Source: Imbricaverruca yamaguchii (taxonomy: Eukaryota > Arthropoda > Thecostraca > Neoverrucidae). Taken from it: a DNA stretch of 64,000 bases. The notes below the pieces were generated by a model. It saw only the letters and a list, made by a program, of their open reading frames with translations, ran no database searches and was not told the origin of the DNA. The position numbers and the translations under genes are program-made. The stretch covers positions 930,001 through 994,000 of the forward strand of contig JAOTOL010001502.1 in assembly GCA_034440575.1 (NCBI GenBank). Reading direction: 5' to 3'. Below are positions 45,545-57,086 of the stretch, piece after piece (position 1 is the first letter of the stretch; each line of letters starts with the position of its first letter).

Positions 45545-47200
45545 CCTAAATCTGGGGCTCCAGGGCGCACATGCACCATAGGATGTCCAAGCTTTGGATC
45601 TGAAATGGTTGGTGGTGGTGGGGGTCGGGGAGTTGGCGTGGTTTTGGAAGGCTGGATAGGAGTGGGTTCGGTGGGTATGGTGGGTAAGGATTCGGGGGTA
45701 GTGGAGGTCTTAGGGGGCTTCTTAGTCCGTTGAACACGATGCCACTCTTCTGGAGCTCGCTCTGTAACGGGTGGGATAACTGCGACTTCCTGGTCCCTTT
45801 GTGACGAAGCAACGCGCTCTGCCGTGACAGTTGTCATGTGCAGGATTACTTATGGTGGGGGGAGGGCATTTCGGTGGTCTCAACGCAGTCTTGGGTTGGC
45901 TGCCTGTTACTTGTTGGTATCGTAAGGGGCACTCCAAAGGAACGAAGTAGGGCTATCATTTGAGAGATGAGCTCAGAAACTTTGTCGGGCCGAATATGTT
46001 GTGGGATCACGGTATGACTTTTGGCTTTTGATACGTAGGTGATTCTGGGGTGAGTGTGTTAATACACATCTCTGGCCTTGCGGAAGGTTACTTTTTGCGT
46101 GTGTTTAATTGCAATAATGTCCCTCTCCTTCAGGTAGATCGGGCAAATCCTGTCATACGACGAGTGGGGGTCCTGTCCTGGGCCACAGTTTGCGCAACGG
46201 GTGGTCTCGGAGGAGCAATGCTCACTTCCGTGCTCTTGGGAGGCGCACTTGCCACATGCAGGGCGATTACGACAAAACTGGTTTGTATGACCGAATTTCT
46301 GGCATTTAAAACACCTCATAGGGTTGGGAAAGAAAATACGAACCTTAACCCGGAGATATCCCACACGAATCTCACCAGGAAGATTGCTCGTGTTAAATGT
46401 TAGTACGGTGTTGTTGGTTGTGACCATCTCTGCACATCTCCTCACCTTCAACTTTCTCGGTCCAACCACTCCAAATCCTGCTAGTCCATCGACAATCTCT
46501 TCCTCCGGTACGTCCCTCAAGTCAAAACAATTGATGATACCTCTCGACGAGTTCTTGGTTTTCTGGGGTTCTACGTATATTGGAATAATTTCGTCTACCT
46601 TCTTGCCACCCTTTCTCACACAATAATAAACTTAGTCATCGCCAGAGCCGCCCACCCCTTGACCCCGGCCGGCCGGGCCGGCAGGCACTGGAAATCCCAG
46701 GCCCCCAGCCCGAGACGACCTGCCATTTGACCCGCGTGAGGCCCCACGGGCCCGCTCGCCCCTCCGGGATATCGGGACCAAAGAGGTGTGTTAGTCCCCC
46801 GGCACAACTAGCACCGTGCGACGGAGGACCTCAACCTCCAGGACTCCGTCAACCCCGGGGGACGGGCCGAGGGGGCGCGGCTACCCCGATAAAACTGAGT
46901 GGACGGGTAGGCCAAGGGAAGCTGGCCTACCTGCTCGTGACAGGAGAGGGCTAGTTGCTTGGTTGGATGAAGGACATCGAAAGGGACGTAGCCACGGGAT
47001 GGATACTGGGAAGGGGAGAGGGGGACGGGTGGTGGGGACCACGTGAGTCCACGGAAACACCTCTGTACTTCGAAACCCCTTATCGGGGCGGCTGTGATAA
47101 CCCGAGGGAGCGCCACTTCCTGAGTCAGTCGAATGACAGGGCTGACCCCAATGCGTGGGACCCTCGTCCTTTTCTCAGGTCCAATGTTCTTTCCTGCATT
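45545..47200 (-). mobile_element. LINE copy 11 (5' part): ORF1 and type A leader
   Basis: The leader at 47200-46640 (type A end: CCTTATCGGGGCGGCTGTGA) is fused to ORF1 with its first part deleted at about 46630. ORF1 (46619-46059) has CFDLRDVPEEEIVDGLAGFG, RVGYLRVKVRIFFPNPMRCF, two CCHC knuckles (CFKCQKFGHTNQFC and CGKCASQEHGSEHC), YLKERDIIAIKHTQKVTFRK. A later frame (45837-45546) is Pro/Thr-rich. No ORF2. It has the best-preserved zinc knuckles in the window. Confidence 0.8.
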
Positions 47201-47644
47201 ATCTCCTGATTGACTTGAAGCAATGCCCATACCCTGTCTTTGATGACTAACCATTTAATGTGCGTAAAGACTCCAAGGAGACAACACAGCGCGATGACTT
47301 AAAATGTCCTGGTTGCACGAGCAGAAAATACAACACACATGCATCAAATTGTTTCCGTTAGAATCCCTTCCTATATTGAGAACGATGATGCGCTGAAGGC
47401 TTACCATGTCCAATTCATTTTAATCCAAATGAGCTACTTGGCTAAAACTTTATCGGATATGTATCCCTCCTAGTAATATTCCATTACCCACTATCTGCGA
47501 ATACACGCAGTCAACTTAACAGTGCGGCCATTTTGCACATACTTGGATACTCTTCAAAATGTTCCACGTGGAACTATACCCCGAAAAGAGGGATTTGACG
47601 AAATATTTTAAGGTAGAATACGAGTCTCAATATTGGTAGCAAGT

Positions 47645-47706
47645 AACAACAAGGGCAAAATTTGGCTCGAAAGCTCAGCAACAAGGGCAAAATTTGGTTC
47701 GAAAGC
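47645..47706. repeat. Two-copy tandem duplication of about 32 bp
   Basis: AACAAGGGCAAAATTTGGCT then CGAAAGCTC, followed by AACAAGGGCAAAATTTGGTT CGAAAGCT. Confidence 0.8.
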
Positions 47707-47890
47707 TTTTATATATCTGGGTGATCAATACCCTGCCAGTTCATACTAACCAGCAGCCAGTACCGCAAAGGTCTTCAGATGACATGTTCACCTCACACCC
47801 TCAACACATCCCACGCCTCGTCCCACGTCAGTGCGTCAGCTGTACCTCACAATGACCACTCCTGAACACTCTCGCCCAGTGTTAAAATTT

Positions 47891-48000
47891 TGATTTTTTG
47901 TTACGTGTGAGATGTCGAAACGATAATATAATAAAATAACCGATTTTTGTTACGTGTGAGATGTCGAAACGATAATATAATAATAAACGATAAAATAACC
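47891..48000. repeat. Two-copy tandem duplication of about 52 bp
   Basis: TTTTTGTTACGTGTGAGATG then TCGAAACGATAATATAATAA occurs twice; AT-rich. Confidence 0.85.
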
Positions 48001-49264
48001 GCAATAGGATGGCGAAATTCGTCATGGAATCATTGTCATTTATAATGCTTTTGATGTCTTTAAGATTAAAATTTGAGCCGATGGCATACTTGTCACTGTA
48101 ACTTTATCATCGGTTTTGGTTTCATAATTCAGGAGCTATACTCTGAATAGCAAGACAAATAACTATGCAATAGATTAGTATCGTATGCCATATCGCATTA
48201 TAGGTAATCCCTTTACCTGAAATTGCATTTCGAAATGTTAGTGCAACACTATCCCTTATCTAAAGCATGGCACTTATGAACGAGATGCTGTTAGGAAGGA
48301 AACGTGAAGACTTCATAGCCATGCAGCAAGAAGCAGGATGTCGGTACTTCATGGATACGGATATTGATTGAGCGTTCAGAAAGTGGTATGCTTCGCCCCA
48401 TTTCACGAATACTTTATCACTGCTCCCGCCCCTCACCAGTGTGGCAGCTGTATCTCGCATTTGCCACTCATGAAGACTCTCGCCCAATAACCACATTTAA
48501 GTTTCCTTTCCACACCAGTGCAAGGCGTGATTACCCCACGAAAATTTCGTACTGCTCCCATCGCACATCAGTGCAGGAGTGCATCACCTCGCTACGAATC
48601 CCAATCCCGCTCCGAGGTCAACCTGAAGACGCACCAACTGCAGTCGAAACTGCTCGCACCCCGTGGGTGCGGGTGCCGCTGAAGAAGGCCCAGGCGCCAC
48701 CCGAGACTACTGGTCAGCTGGCGTCAGCCAGGTCGTGCCCACCGTGTCACCGACACGACAGTACGGCGGCAGCGCAGTCTGCCGCTCTGTCGTGCCGTGA
48801 CCGCCACATGACGGCGGCACCCGCGGTGCGGTACGGACTGCGGAGTCTGCCCGGCGGGCGAGGCCGACCACGGCCGACCACCTGGTACCGACGGCGCGCC
48901 CGACGACGCGCCACCCGGCTCGAGAGGCAGACGACGTGCTGCCCACGCCTTCAATCATACTGCGCGGCCGTGGTGATGGTGGCTATTCGTCTCACGACAC
49001 GTCGACCGTCGTGTCATGTAGCGTCGCCAATCTCTCACGCCGATTGGCCGCGGTCGAAGAGTGGAAACAGCTGAGACTCGAACCCACAATCTTTGATTGA
49101 TTCGTCCCGACTGCGGGGCAGTGATTGTGCATAGTGTGTCGTCAACCACCCGATCGACAAGCAATCAACACCGAGAAGACTGCCGGGCCGGAGGCGGCTG
49201 GCAGTCGACCAACCTTGTCGGCAGCGCCGCCAGGCTGACAGCAGGGTGAGGCGGTGGAGCTCAC

Positions 49265-49371
49265 CCGAATCCGATGCCGAACCGCAGCACGGCCAGCTGC
49301 CAGTACTGCTGGACGAAGCCGGTCAGGAAGGTGCAGGTCGACCAGATGATGCATGCGACGGCCAGCAGAAC
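49265..49371 (-). CDS. Spinster-like MFS transporter, exon B
   Basis: The 107-nt exon has an acceptor (CCGCGTCAG before 49371) and a donor (GTGAGC after 49265). It encodes VLLAVACIIWSTCTFLTGFV, then QQYWQLAVLRFGIGFG. LLAVACIIWSTCTFLTGF is TM3 and QLAVLRFGIGFGEAG starts TM4, as in the family. It follows exon A in phase 0 (DLYNRK-VLLAVA) and gives GG to exon C, completed to Gly by its T. Short, but both splice sites and both flanking phases match. Confidence 0.9.
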
Positions 49372-49929
49372 CTGACGCGGACAGCAGGCACGCTATCACC
49401 CACCGGATGACAGTGCACGCATGGACACAACACGCCCGCTAGAGCCAACCTCATGGGTGTAAGAGGTATACGGGTGTAGAAAACCAGACACAAAGTGCAT
49501 GGCTCAGATGAAATGTACCACCAAATCAGAACAATAAATTAGACTCTCTTAAAATTGATACAGCGAACCAAACCTAACTCAGCATGTCATCAGTTGGGTC
49601 TCAGTCTCACAACCTCGGCAGTCACAAATGACTTCGATATACCGAGGAATCGTCAGGTCCGGCTTAAACCACTAAATTTTCAGGTTCGGTGCAGTCGAGC
49701 CGAGTTAACTGTTTGATGTTCAAGGTACACCCAGGTGCGAAAATCCCCTAAACTGATTGGAAATGGCCAATGGATGGAGGCGATTGAAGGACCGAATCGG
49801 TTGGAAGGGCCCGCTCCATAAGATCACACGCTAAAATTACAAATTATTGGGGCCTCATGCCATCTGGGCGAGGGGGAGTGGCTTCAGATCCCTCAATGGT
49901 CTAAGGGCATACAAAACTCGACTATGCAA
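49372..49929. other. Transporter intron, unassigned
   Basis: Nothing recognised in this part of the first visible intron. Confidence 0.35.
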
Positions 49930-51820
49930 ACTTAGGTACATCAACTGTGAATTTAGCGCCCGCAGCTAAGTCAGTGGCTCAAAGTTCCTATCCAAATGCC
50001 TTTCACTGCAGCAAATCAAATGGAAAGAAAACTTGGAAACTACTACATGAGCTGATAAATAAACATAGTGCAAAGCCAAAAATCCCAGAAACCATGTTAG
50101 ATGAAGAAGACAATGAATATCAAATAGGGCAAATTCCTAATGCCTTCAACAATTTCTTTTCAACCATTGGCTACAAGTTAGAAAGGAATATCACTATTTC
50201 TAACAAAGACCCAATATAATACATTGCAGGGCATGACTATGCTAATTGGGATGCAGAAATGTATACTAATGAAATCCAAGTCGAAACAATTATAAAGTCA
50301 CTGAACACTGTTGGAGGAGGGGCTGATGGCATCAGCACAAAAACTCTCTTACTGACATATAGAAGTATCCTGACACAAATCACCCACTTATTTAACCTCT
50401 GTCTCAGAAGTGGAGATTTTCCTAAGCAACTAAAACAAGCCATAGTTATCCCCGTATTTAAATCAGGAAAATTGAACAAATTCACAAATTATAGGCCAAT
50501 TTCTGTGCTATCAGTATTTTTAAAAATTCGTGAAAAAATTGTATATTCTTACCGCTTATCTTATCTAGAGCTGAATAATATACTCAGCACTCTCCAATTT
50601 GGATTTAGAAAAAAACAGCACATACATGCCGATTGCTCACATGTATGACCAAATTACAACATCTTTGGAAAAGAAAGAACTTACATGTGGTCTCTATATT
50701 GACTTGAAAAAAGCCTTTGATACTGTGAGCATGGACATTTTACTTAAGAAAATACAACATATTGGCATATCAGGAACTCTGCTCATGATATTGTATTCTT
50801 ATTTAAAACATCGATATCAGGAAACTAAAATTGATGATGTCGTCTCAGATGCAGAGTGCATTATTATGGGAGTTCCACAATGCTCCATCCTCGGTCCACT
50901 ACTCTTCCTTATATACATTTATGATTTGGGTAATTCTTTAGATGGAACATTCTATTTATTTGCTGATGATGCTGCTGCCATGATCAAAGCTACGAATATT
51001 GAGGAATTACAAATTAAAGTCAATGCCAATAAAACAAACTACCAAATTTACTACAGTATGCCTTGTGCTGACTTAAATATAGCAATAAATTATCAAATAG
51101 TTCATAGGAAACAGCAAATCACATATTTTGGAGTAATAGTTGATGACAAATTAACATGGAAATTTCACATGGCATATGTTGCTGCAAAAACTAGCAGAAA
51201 TCTAGGAATAATGGGAAGAGCAAAATTCTTTATCACAAGTCGTGAATTGAAATATTTATATAATACTTTGATTCTTCCATATTTCAATTATTGTGCATTA
51301 ATATGGGGGAACAATTTTCCAACACGATTAGACAGAATTGTTAAAATACAAAAAAGGGCGTTACGAATCATAGATAATCAGCACTATTCATATCCTACAA
51401 ATTAACTATTTGTCAAATATAACACATTGAAGTTCCCTCATATTGTACAAGAACAGAACATACTACTACTTCACATATTTCTTAATCAAACATTACCAAT
51501 CACCGTAATGAATATGTTCAAATACTCATCACCAAGTAACTTGAGGCATGCTGATTGATTGATTGATTGATTATTTGGGCTTAAGGGCGCGTGGACTACT
51601 AAGGTCATTTTGCGCCCATTTGAGGCATGCTGAACATTTCCATGTACCTTCTTCATCAAAAACCTATAGACTTCATTCCATATCATTTATAGCACGAAGA
51701 ACCTGGAATGCTATCATTGGTACAACATTTCCCTCCTGTAATCATGTACCTATTAAGAAAGAAGATATAAAAATAGTTATCAGAACATATTTTATTGACT
51801 TATACATCTCAATCTAAATG
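49930..51820 (+). pseudogene. LINE reverse transcriptase of a third family
   Basis: Plus-strand frames carry a non-LTR RT: SNGKKTWKLLHELINK; after a stop at 50218 SLNTVGGGADGISTKTL and FPKQLKQAIVIPVFKSG, NYRPISVLSVFLKI, LQFGFRKKQHI; a frameshift near 50600-50640; GLYIDLKKAFDTVSMDILL, IMGVPQCSILGPLLFLIYIY, YLFADDAAAMI (FADD catalytic box) and LKYLYNTLILPYFNYCALIW. The C-terminus reads on past 51405 through further breaks to KTYRLHSISFIARRTWNAII near 51700. AT-rich base use differs from the other LINEs. Jockey-superfamily-like; clade not assigned. One solo hairpin is inserted near the C-terminus. Confidence 0.82.
51541..51633 (-). mobile_element. Solo LINE 3'-hairpin with 14-bp TSD
   Basis: TTGAGGCATGCTGA occurs at 51541-51554 and 51620-51633. 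The 65-bp insert has tail TTGATTGATTGATTATT, GGGCTTAAGGGCGCGTGGAC, TACTAAGGTCATTTTGCGCC. The host is the LINE at 49930-51820, whose C-terminal coding rejoins when the insert and one duplicate are removed. It resembles the hairpin subtype of LINE copies 2 and 10. Confidence 0.93.
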
Positions 51821-53505
51821 GTTTGTAAAATTAACAATTTCGCATTACCAAAAGGAGAAGATATATGTAGGTTGATATGTATGATACGTATGTATGAATA
51901 AAGCTGGACAAACAAGTAAATGCATATGCGATGATGCATTTGTACCTATATGATTAATTGCATATGATTTCGCTATGTGTTACTGTGTGCATGTTTGTGA
52001 ATGGATGTGCATGGATGCAGATCAGTATATACTTATGTATGTACATGCTAGTATATGCGTATGTATATATACTTGTATGTATGTGTGAGTGCATGTATTT
52101 ATGTATGTGAAGTAAGTTTAGGTATACATGTTTCATGTGTGTGGATATGCTGAGACACTGTCACACATATTTGTGTGATAGTGCGCATGTATGTACACTT
52201 TTCCCCTCATAACACTTTTCACTTTGTGGCCCCAGGAGTGCCTTGGCGTTACTAGCTTGCTACCCAGCTGAGGTGCTCCTGGGGCTACTTCTACTAATAA
52301 CTGGTGGTGGCCTATCTGCAAAAAAAGACAACTAAAAAGATGCAAACAGTTATAGTGAACTGTAGGTGTGGGAGAGTAATGGCATGTATATTGGCATCCT
52401 GAGGCATTCCTAAGCTGGCTGTCCTAACTTTTGAATAGTTGGCGATGGGAAAGCCCAATAGCAATGGAGCCTGTAACAGTGCGTGTAGCCAAATAGGATA
52501 GGCTACTGCATACGAAACAGGGGTCGACATTAGGGGAAAAAAGAGAGAAAAAAAGAACTAATCGGAGCAAAATGTAAAATAATGCATATGTGTGCCGCAG
52601 ACCATAAGCTATGCCAGTTACTAGCGATGTCAATGAGCAGTGTAAGCCTCACGAATTTCCGAAACCAAGAAGCGAAAGACCTGCTCTGATTCAGTCGGGT
52701 GCAACTCATAGTCGACAACTAAGGAAGCCCGAGCTACCTCTCGCTGGAAATGACAAATTCCAAAGCAAAGCCAGAACGAGAGAGCAGAATGTGGCGGGCC
52801 GTCCCTGTAACACGACGCCTAAGCCAACATTCTGCTGAATGAGCACTTAACTAGGCTACAGAAGTATAATTTATACGAAAGCACCACGACGTAACTTAAT
52901 CTCATCTGGACGGGCGTCAGCACACACACAACTGATCGAGACAAAGCGGTGACGGGGTGGGAGTGAAATTTCAACCAATTTCACAAATTTCTGGGCGAAA
53001 CATGAGTGCTGTGATTTTTTTCGTCGTTGCTCGACATTGCACTGCATGGCCAACTACAAATTAGTGAAAATATTCCACGTCGAAGTTGCTCCCAGTAGAC
53101 AACTCAAATCGGACGATACCAGGGGTTTTGTGTCCGAGACTACCTTCATTAGTATATGTTGTCAGACATGAGTTGTAAAACCTGAACTCCACAAAACGGA
53201 GAATAGCTGTGTCAGTGTCTGATCGCCTGCATAAGGCGATAATTTTGGTGGGTTCTATCTCTATCACTCGCTCAATAAATGTTTGATATAACTTAAGTTA
53301 AGTCGCTTTGCATTATTTACAAATAGTAACTGTGAACATTGTAGAGATCAAAACAAATCGCCTTAGCATCCTCCGTGTGTTTATTTTTATTTTTATCCAG
53401 GGTCATACAGAGGAGGGGGGACGTCTGGAGGGTTATGAAGTGGCCTGAAAAGGTTCCGACACTGGTGATGCGCCTGCGTTCCACCAGTCGTACAGGAGGT
53501 CTCAC
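51821..53505. other. Transporter intron, simple repeats and unassigned
   Basis: (TATG)n-like low-complexity DNA at about 51940-52200. The rest is not recognised. Confidence 0.45.
52228..52292. repeat. Inverted repeat (hairpin)
   Basis: GCCCCAGGAGTGCCT and AGGTGCTCCTGGGGC pair with 13 of 15 bases across a loop of about 32 bp. It could be the end of a small element; no protein evidence. Confidence 0.55.
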
Positions 53506-53665
53506 CTTCCTGTTGTAGAGATCGGCGGCCACGCCCACCGGGATGCCGGCGAACGTGTATATCAGTATGAAGACCGGCCCAGCTAGCAGGTTGTACCGGG
53601 TGCCAGTACCCGTGAAGTCCCACTTGCATCCGGGCAAGTTCGCACTGTCAACCAGCAACAGACAC
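53506..53665 (-). CDS. Spinster-like MFS transporter, exon A (first visible)
   Basis: The 160-nt exon has acceptor GGGGCAG before 53665 and donor GTGAG after 53506. It encodes CLLLVDSANLPGCKWDFTGT, then GTRYNLLAGPVFILIYTFAG and IPVGVAADLYNRK. YNLLAGPVFILIYTFAGIPVG is TM2, and GVAADLYNRK is the loop 2-3 A motif (G-x-x-x-D-x-x-x-R-K). It starts in phase (one base completing a codon), so at least one more upstream exon with the start codon and TM1 is needed; none was found to the right. The transporter would be an integral membrane protein, probably of endolysosomal or plasma membrane by analogy with the spinster family. Confidence 0.9.
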
Positions 53666-53669
53666 CTGC

Positions 53670-53990
53670 CCCGACATGGTCAGCTCAGGTCACCGGGTCA
53701 CCTGGGTCAGCCTAGGCAACCTACTCACATGGGTCAGTCCAGGTCCCACGGATCGCTTTGGCCCAGTCTAGGTCACATGGCCCAGCTGGCCCCAGTCCAG
53801 GTCGTCTCCGTTCCGGTCAAGATCACATGACCAATCTGAGCCAAGTTCAGACCACACGGCCAGGCTGGGCTCAGTGTATGTTACAACGGCCATCTGAACC
53901 GGTCAAGGTTACACATTTGGGTTATTACGGTCACACGGATCAGCTAGGATAAGCTAAGGTCATACCGGCTATCGGCGATCCGTCGAAGTT
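53670..53990. repeat. Degenerate GTCACA-type minisatellite
   Basis: Imperfect units around CAGGTCACACGG and CCAGTC repeat at roughly 25-40 bp spacing directly upstream of exon A. Degenerate enough that the unit cannot be fixed. Confidence 0.6.
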
Positions 53991-56900
53991 ACATGGGCTA
54001 TCTTGACTGATTGCGGGGGCTTTGGGACACGATCAGCAACGACTCTGCCGATCGCCTCATAGCCACACCACTTCACGAAGGGTAGCCGTGTACAAAGATT
54101 GCACCGAAACTCAGTTAGACTGGCGAATTCGCAAGCCATGTCATACAGCATCTGAATTTCGGGTAGAATGACCATGTGCGGGGCGGGCTAAAGGCAAACA
54201 ATGCATCTCTTTTTGTAAATGTCATCGTGAACATATCTGGTATGCTTTTGGCCATCGAATCAACACATGAGTTGGAGACGTGACGGGTCTTGAGGGTTGG
54301 CAGATAGGTAGGTGAACCAATCAGGCAGCGTGCCCGAGTGACGGCAATGCACACATGGTGGTAACCTATGCCCTGACAACAATACAAGGCAGAAGCAAAC
54401 CCAAGGAGCATTGTCCCCTTCCCTACTCGGTACCTGTTGTTTTGCATGCATATCTGAAGAAATTATTGTCCCACTAAAATACAAAGTTGCAGGATAAAAT
54501 TATATCTACTATACTTGTCACAGATGTACTTTTGTACTGCAAACAAGTGTTGCATTGTGACCTATGTGGAAGATAACTGCGAGAAATGGGTTAATTAACT
54601 CGCGCACTGGAGGGGGAGCGAAATTCGCCCACCCCTCAGGGTTTTCGTCAATAACTGAAGATTTTACCGGTCGATATACGCAATTGTTTAAGTATCTGCT
54701 TAGAAATGTCAGGCACGTCGCTTAAAGGAAACACGAAAATGGGTTGAAAATGTTTCGAGTTCGAGGACGACAAAATACAAAATTTGCGGCGCCAGAACAC
54801 AAAAATCGGCGCTGATGCGCTTCCCGTCTATCGACAAAAGGGAAGTGTTCCTGGCAATACTTGCGACTTGTTTTATGTATATTGCTTTGCTGTATAGCTG
54901 CATGGTCAAGTTGGGTCACCGAGGTCAAGTTTATCATAGGTCAATGGAACCAAACTTGATCAACTGGAAGGTTGTGATGAACGCATATTAGTGTTACGCA
55001 ATTCATGACAACTTGCATGCTACTTCCTAAACATCCTAAAAACTACCGGTTTTGTCATCATGAATCAAAGCGTTTTCATATTTCATGTTTGCACTTCAGC
55101 CCTTTCTTCGTGAAGCTGATTGCGCTGGGCTACCCTCCCGACCAGTTGGGCGGACAGCCCGATTTCGGTAACTGGAACCGGCAACTAACCCGATAAAGTG
55201 CTGATATATAAATGAGCTGAGGACAAAAGCCCCATCTATCATCTGTATTGCACATTTCGGAGCATTTACAACCAATCGAAGCGATCCATATGTCATCCAA
55301 CAATGTGAGGCCAAGTTACTCAAGACAAGTAAATTGTAACATATTTGATCTCACTTGGCGTTGAAGCTATTGTCCTAAGGTCAATAAATTTGCACACAAA
55401 TGAGATCACCAGCGTACCCATGTACCGTGACAATTTCGTTACTCTAGCTTGAATAGGAGCCGATATTTTAGGGGAGGAGATTTCCCCTCTCCTCTAGCGC
55501 GCGTGATTTTCACAGCCTCCAAGGCGCGTGTTAAAACACAATCTGTAGGATTGTGAACACGTTAAACTATTTTGGAAAGACGTAGATCAATGGTTTAGAT
55601 CCTTGGCAGTTGCTTATGACTAGGTTGATAAAAATAGAAGTTCTATTGGATGTGCATAAAAATCCTTTCATGAGTTATGTTGTCATCGTAGGAAAGCGTA
55701 TTATATGTGCCGGTTCGCATCTTCGTATTTCAATTATGAAAACACGACTTCTGTGTGAAAGGGAGATTGAGGAAATCATGATTAAGAGTAGGAATAGGGT
55801 TGGATTTAATAAGCAGTGGTGCGTTATCTTTCATTGATTTGCTAGATGCGTTGGTCGATGATGTTATGCTTCACATATGATGATGATTCACTTGTGAGAA
55901 GATTATTATAAATGTCACCTTACGATGTTCCTAATGAAATAAATTAAAACAAAGTATGCACTCGGGCACATCAAGCGGCCCAATGCACACTTGGCTTGGC
56001 CGAAACGAGCCAAACCAGAGCCAAATCGAGTGCATCAGACGAGCGCGCGCACAAGGCTGAGTTCGAGGTACCAGTGTGAACGAGAACGACGGTGGGCTGA
56101 TGACGATTCCAACAAACAATGCCGACCATCAACCCTTCCCCGGTGTCGTCGCGCTGGAGACGGCTGAGCTGCATGCCAAGGCCAAGGCGCGTGGCCGAGC
56201 CGCGAACAAATTTTTTTTCGTCGCCTAGTTTTGACAAACAAAAGCCGAAATAGTGCAGAAACTGGCGAAACTGGATTCCTATCCCGAATGCTGTAAATCA
56301 ATGAGTTTTCTTCTAAAAATATTGCATTAAAATCGTCATGGTTGATATGTTGATGGCATTATATCAGTTTGCTTTGCAATTGTAGGTGGAAGTTGTGTTA
56401 AAAATGGATCATAAACACAATATAATATTGCAACACTAGCATAGGCTGTGACAATCGTGACGACAGTGAGACGAAGTCAAACAACATATATTCAATGCAA
56501 TGCGACTAATGCAAATAACAATATTTTAAATAACATATAATAATGCTCATGTTAGCGAAGAGGCTCATGATCTCATGATTAGGCTCTGGCTCGAGAGGGT
56601 TCAGAGTCTCGAGCAATATGCAGGCTGCAAGGTGTAAGGTTTTGGTTCCAGCGTGAGCTATACCTATCCTATTTCCGTATTGGCAGTGTGTAAAGCTCGA
56701 GCGTTCGGTTCATACGCCCTGAGAAGTTCAGATTTGAAATGCATGAGGGGTTGGGGCATATTGAGGAGTGTAAAAAAGAAAGTATCAACTAATGTTCAAT
56801 ATCAATAATATAAAACACCATTGCTTTATCACCAATTGTTTGACAACCAAAGCAGCTGCAGGTTGCTGGATATTATTGATGTTCAAAGCATTTACCACGT

Positions 56901-56999
56901 GCATTTGAAATGTTTATCCTCTGCAAAGCAAAATGAGAGGTTTGGATAGGTTAGGTTATTTGTGGGAAATGTGAAACATTTTGAGAACACTTTCAATCT
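53991..56999. other. Unassigned sequence upstream of exon A
   Basis: No exon or known repeat. A GC-rich, CpG-containing stretch at about 55965-56215 stands out against AT-rich flanks and could be a promoter-proximal island or an element; nothing decides. Confidence 0.35.
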
Positions 57000-57086
57000 G
57001 CAAAGAATGAGAGTGTGTGTGTGTGATTGTGGTTTTAGGGCGCATCGACCATGGTTGGTCATTTAGCGCCCAGCAAAGAATGAGAG
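57000..57086 (-). mobile_element. Solo LINE 3'-hairpin with 14-bp TSD
   Basis: GCAAAGAATGAGAG occurs at 57000-57013 and 57073-57086. The 59-bp insert reads (TG)n, ATTGTGGTTTTAGGGCGCAT, CGACCATGGTTGGTC, ATTTAGCGCCCA. This is the best hairpin of all: GGGCGC pairs with GCGCCC and GACCA with TGGTC. Confidence 0.94.

Larger units (their letters stand above)
47201..49264. other. Transporter intron, mostly unassigned
   Basis: Contains two small tandem duplications (listed separately). GCAGCTGTATCTCGCATTTG and nearby TCCC-rich blocks at about 48420-48520 echo 47815-47870, so a short dispersed repeat is likely. GC-rich DNA at 48640-48950 with open frames on both strands has no protein motif. Confidence 0.35.

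Noticed and set aside
48707..48958. GC-rich open frames as coding exons
   Set aside because: Both strands are open, no motif and no matching splice signals or homology from memory.
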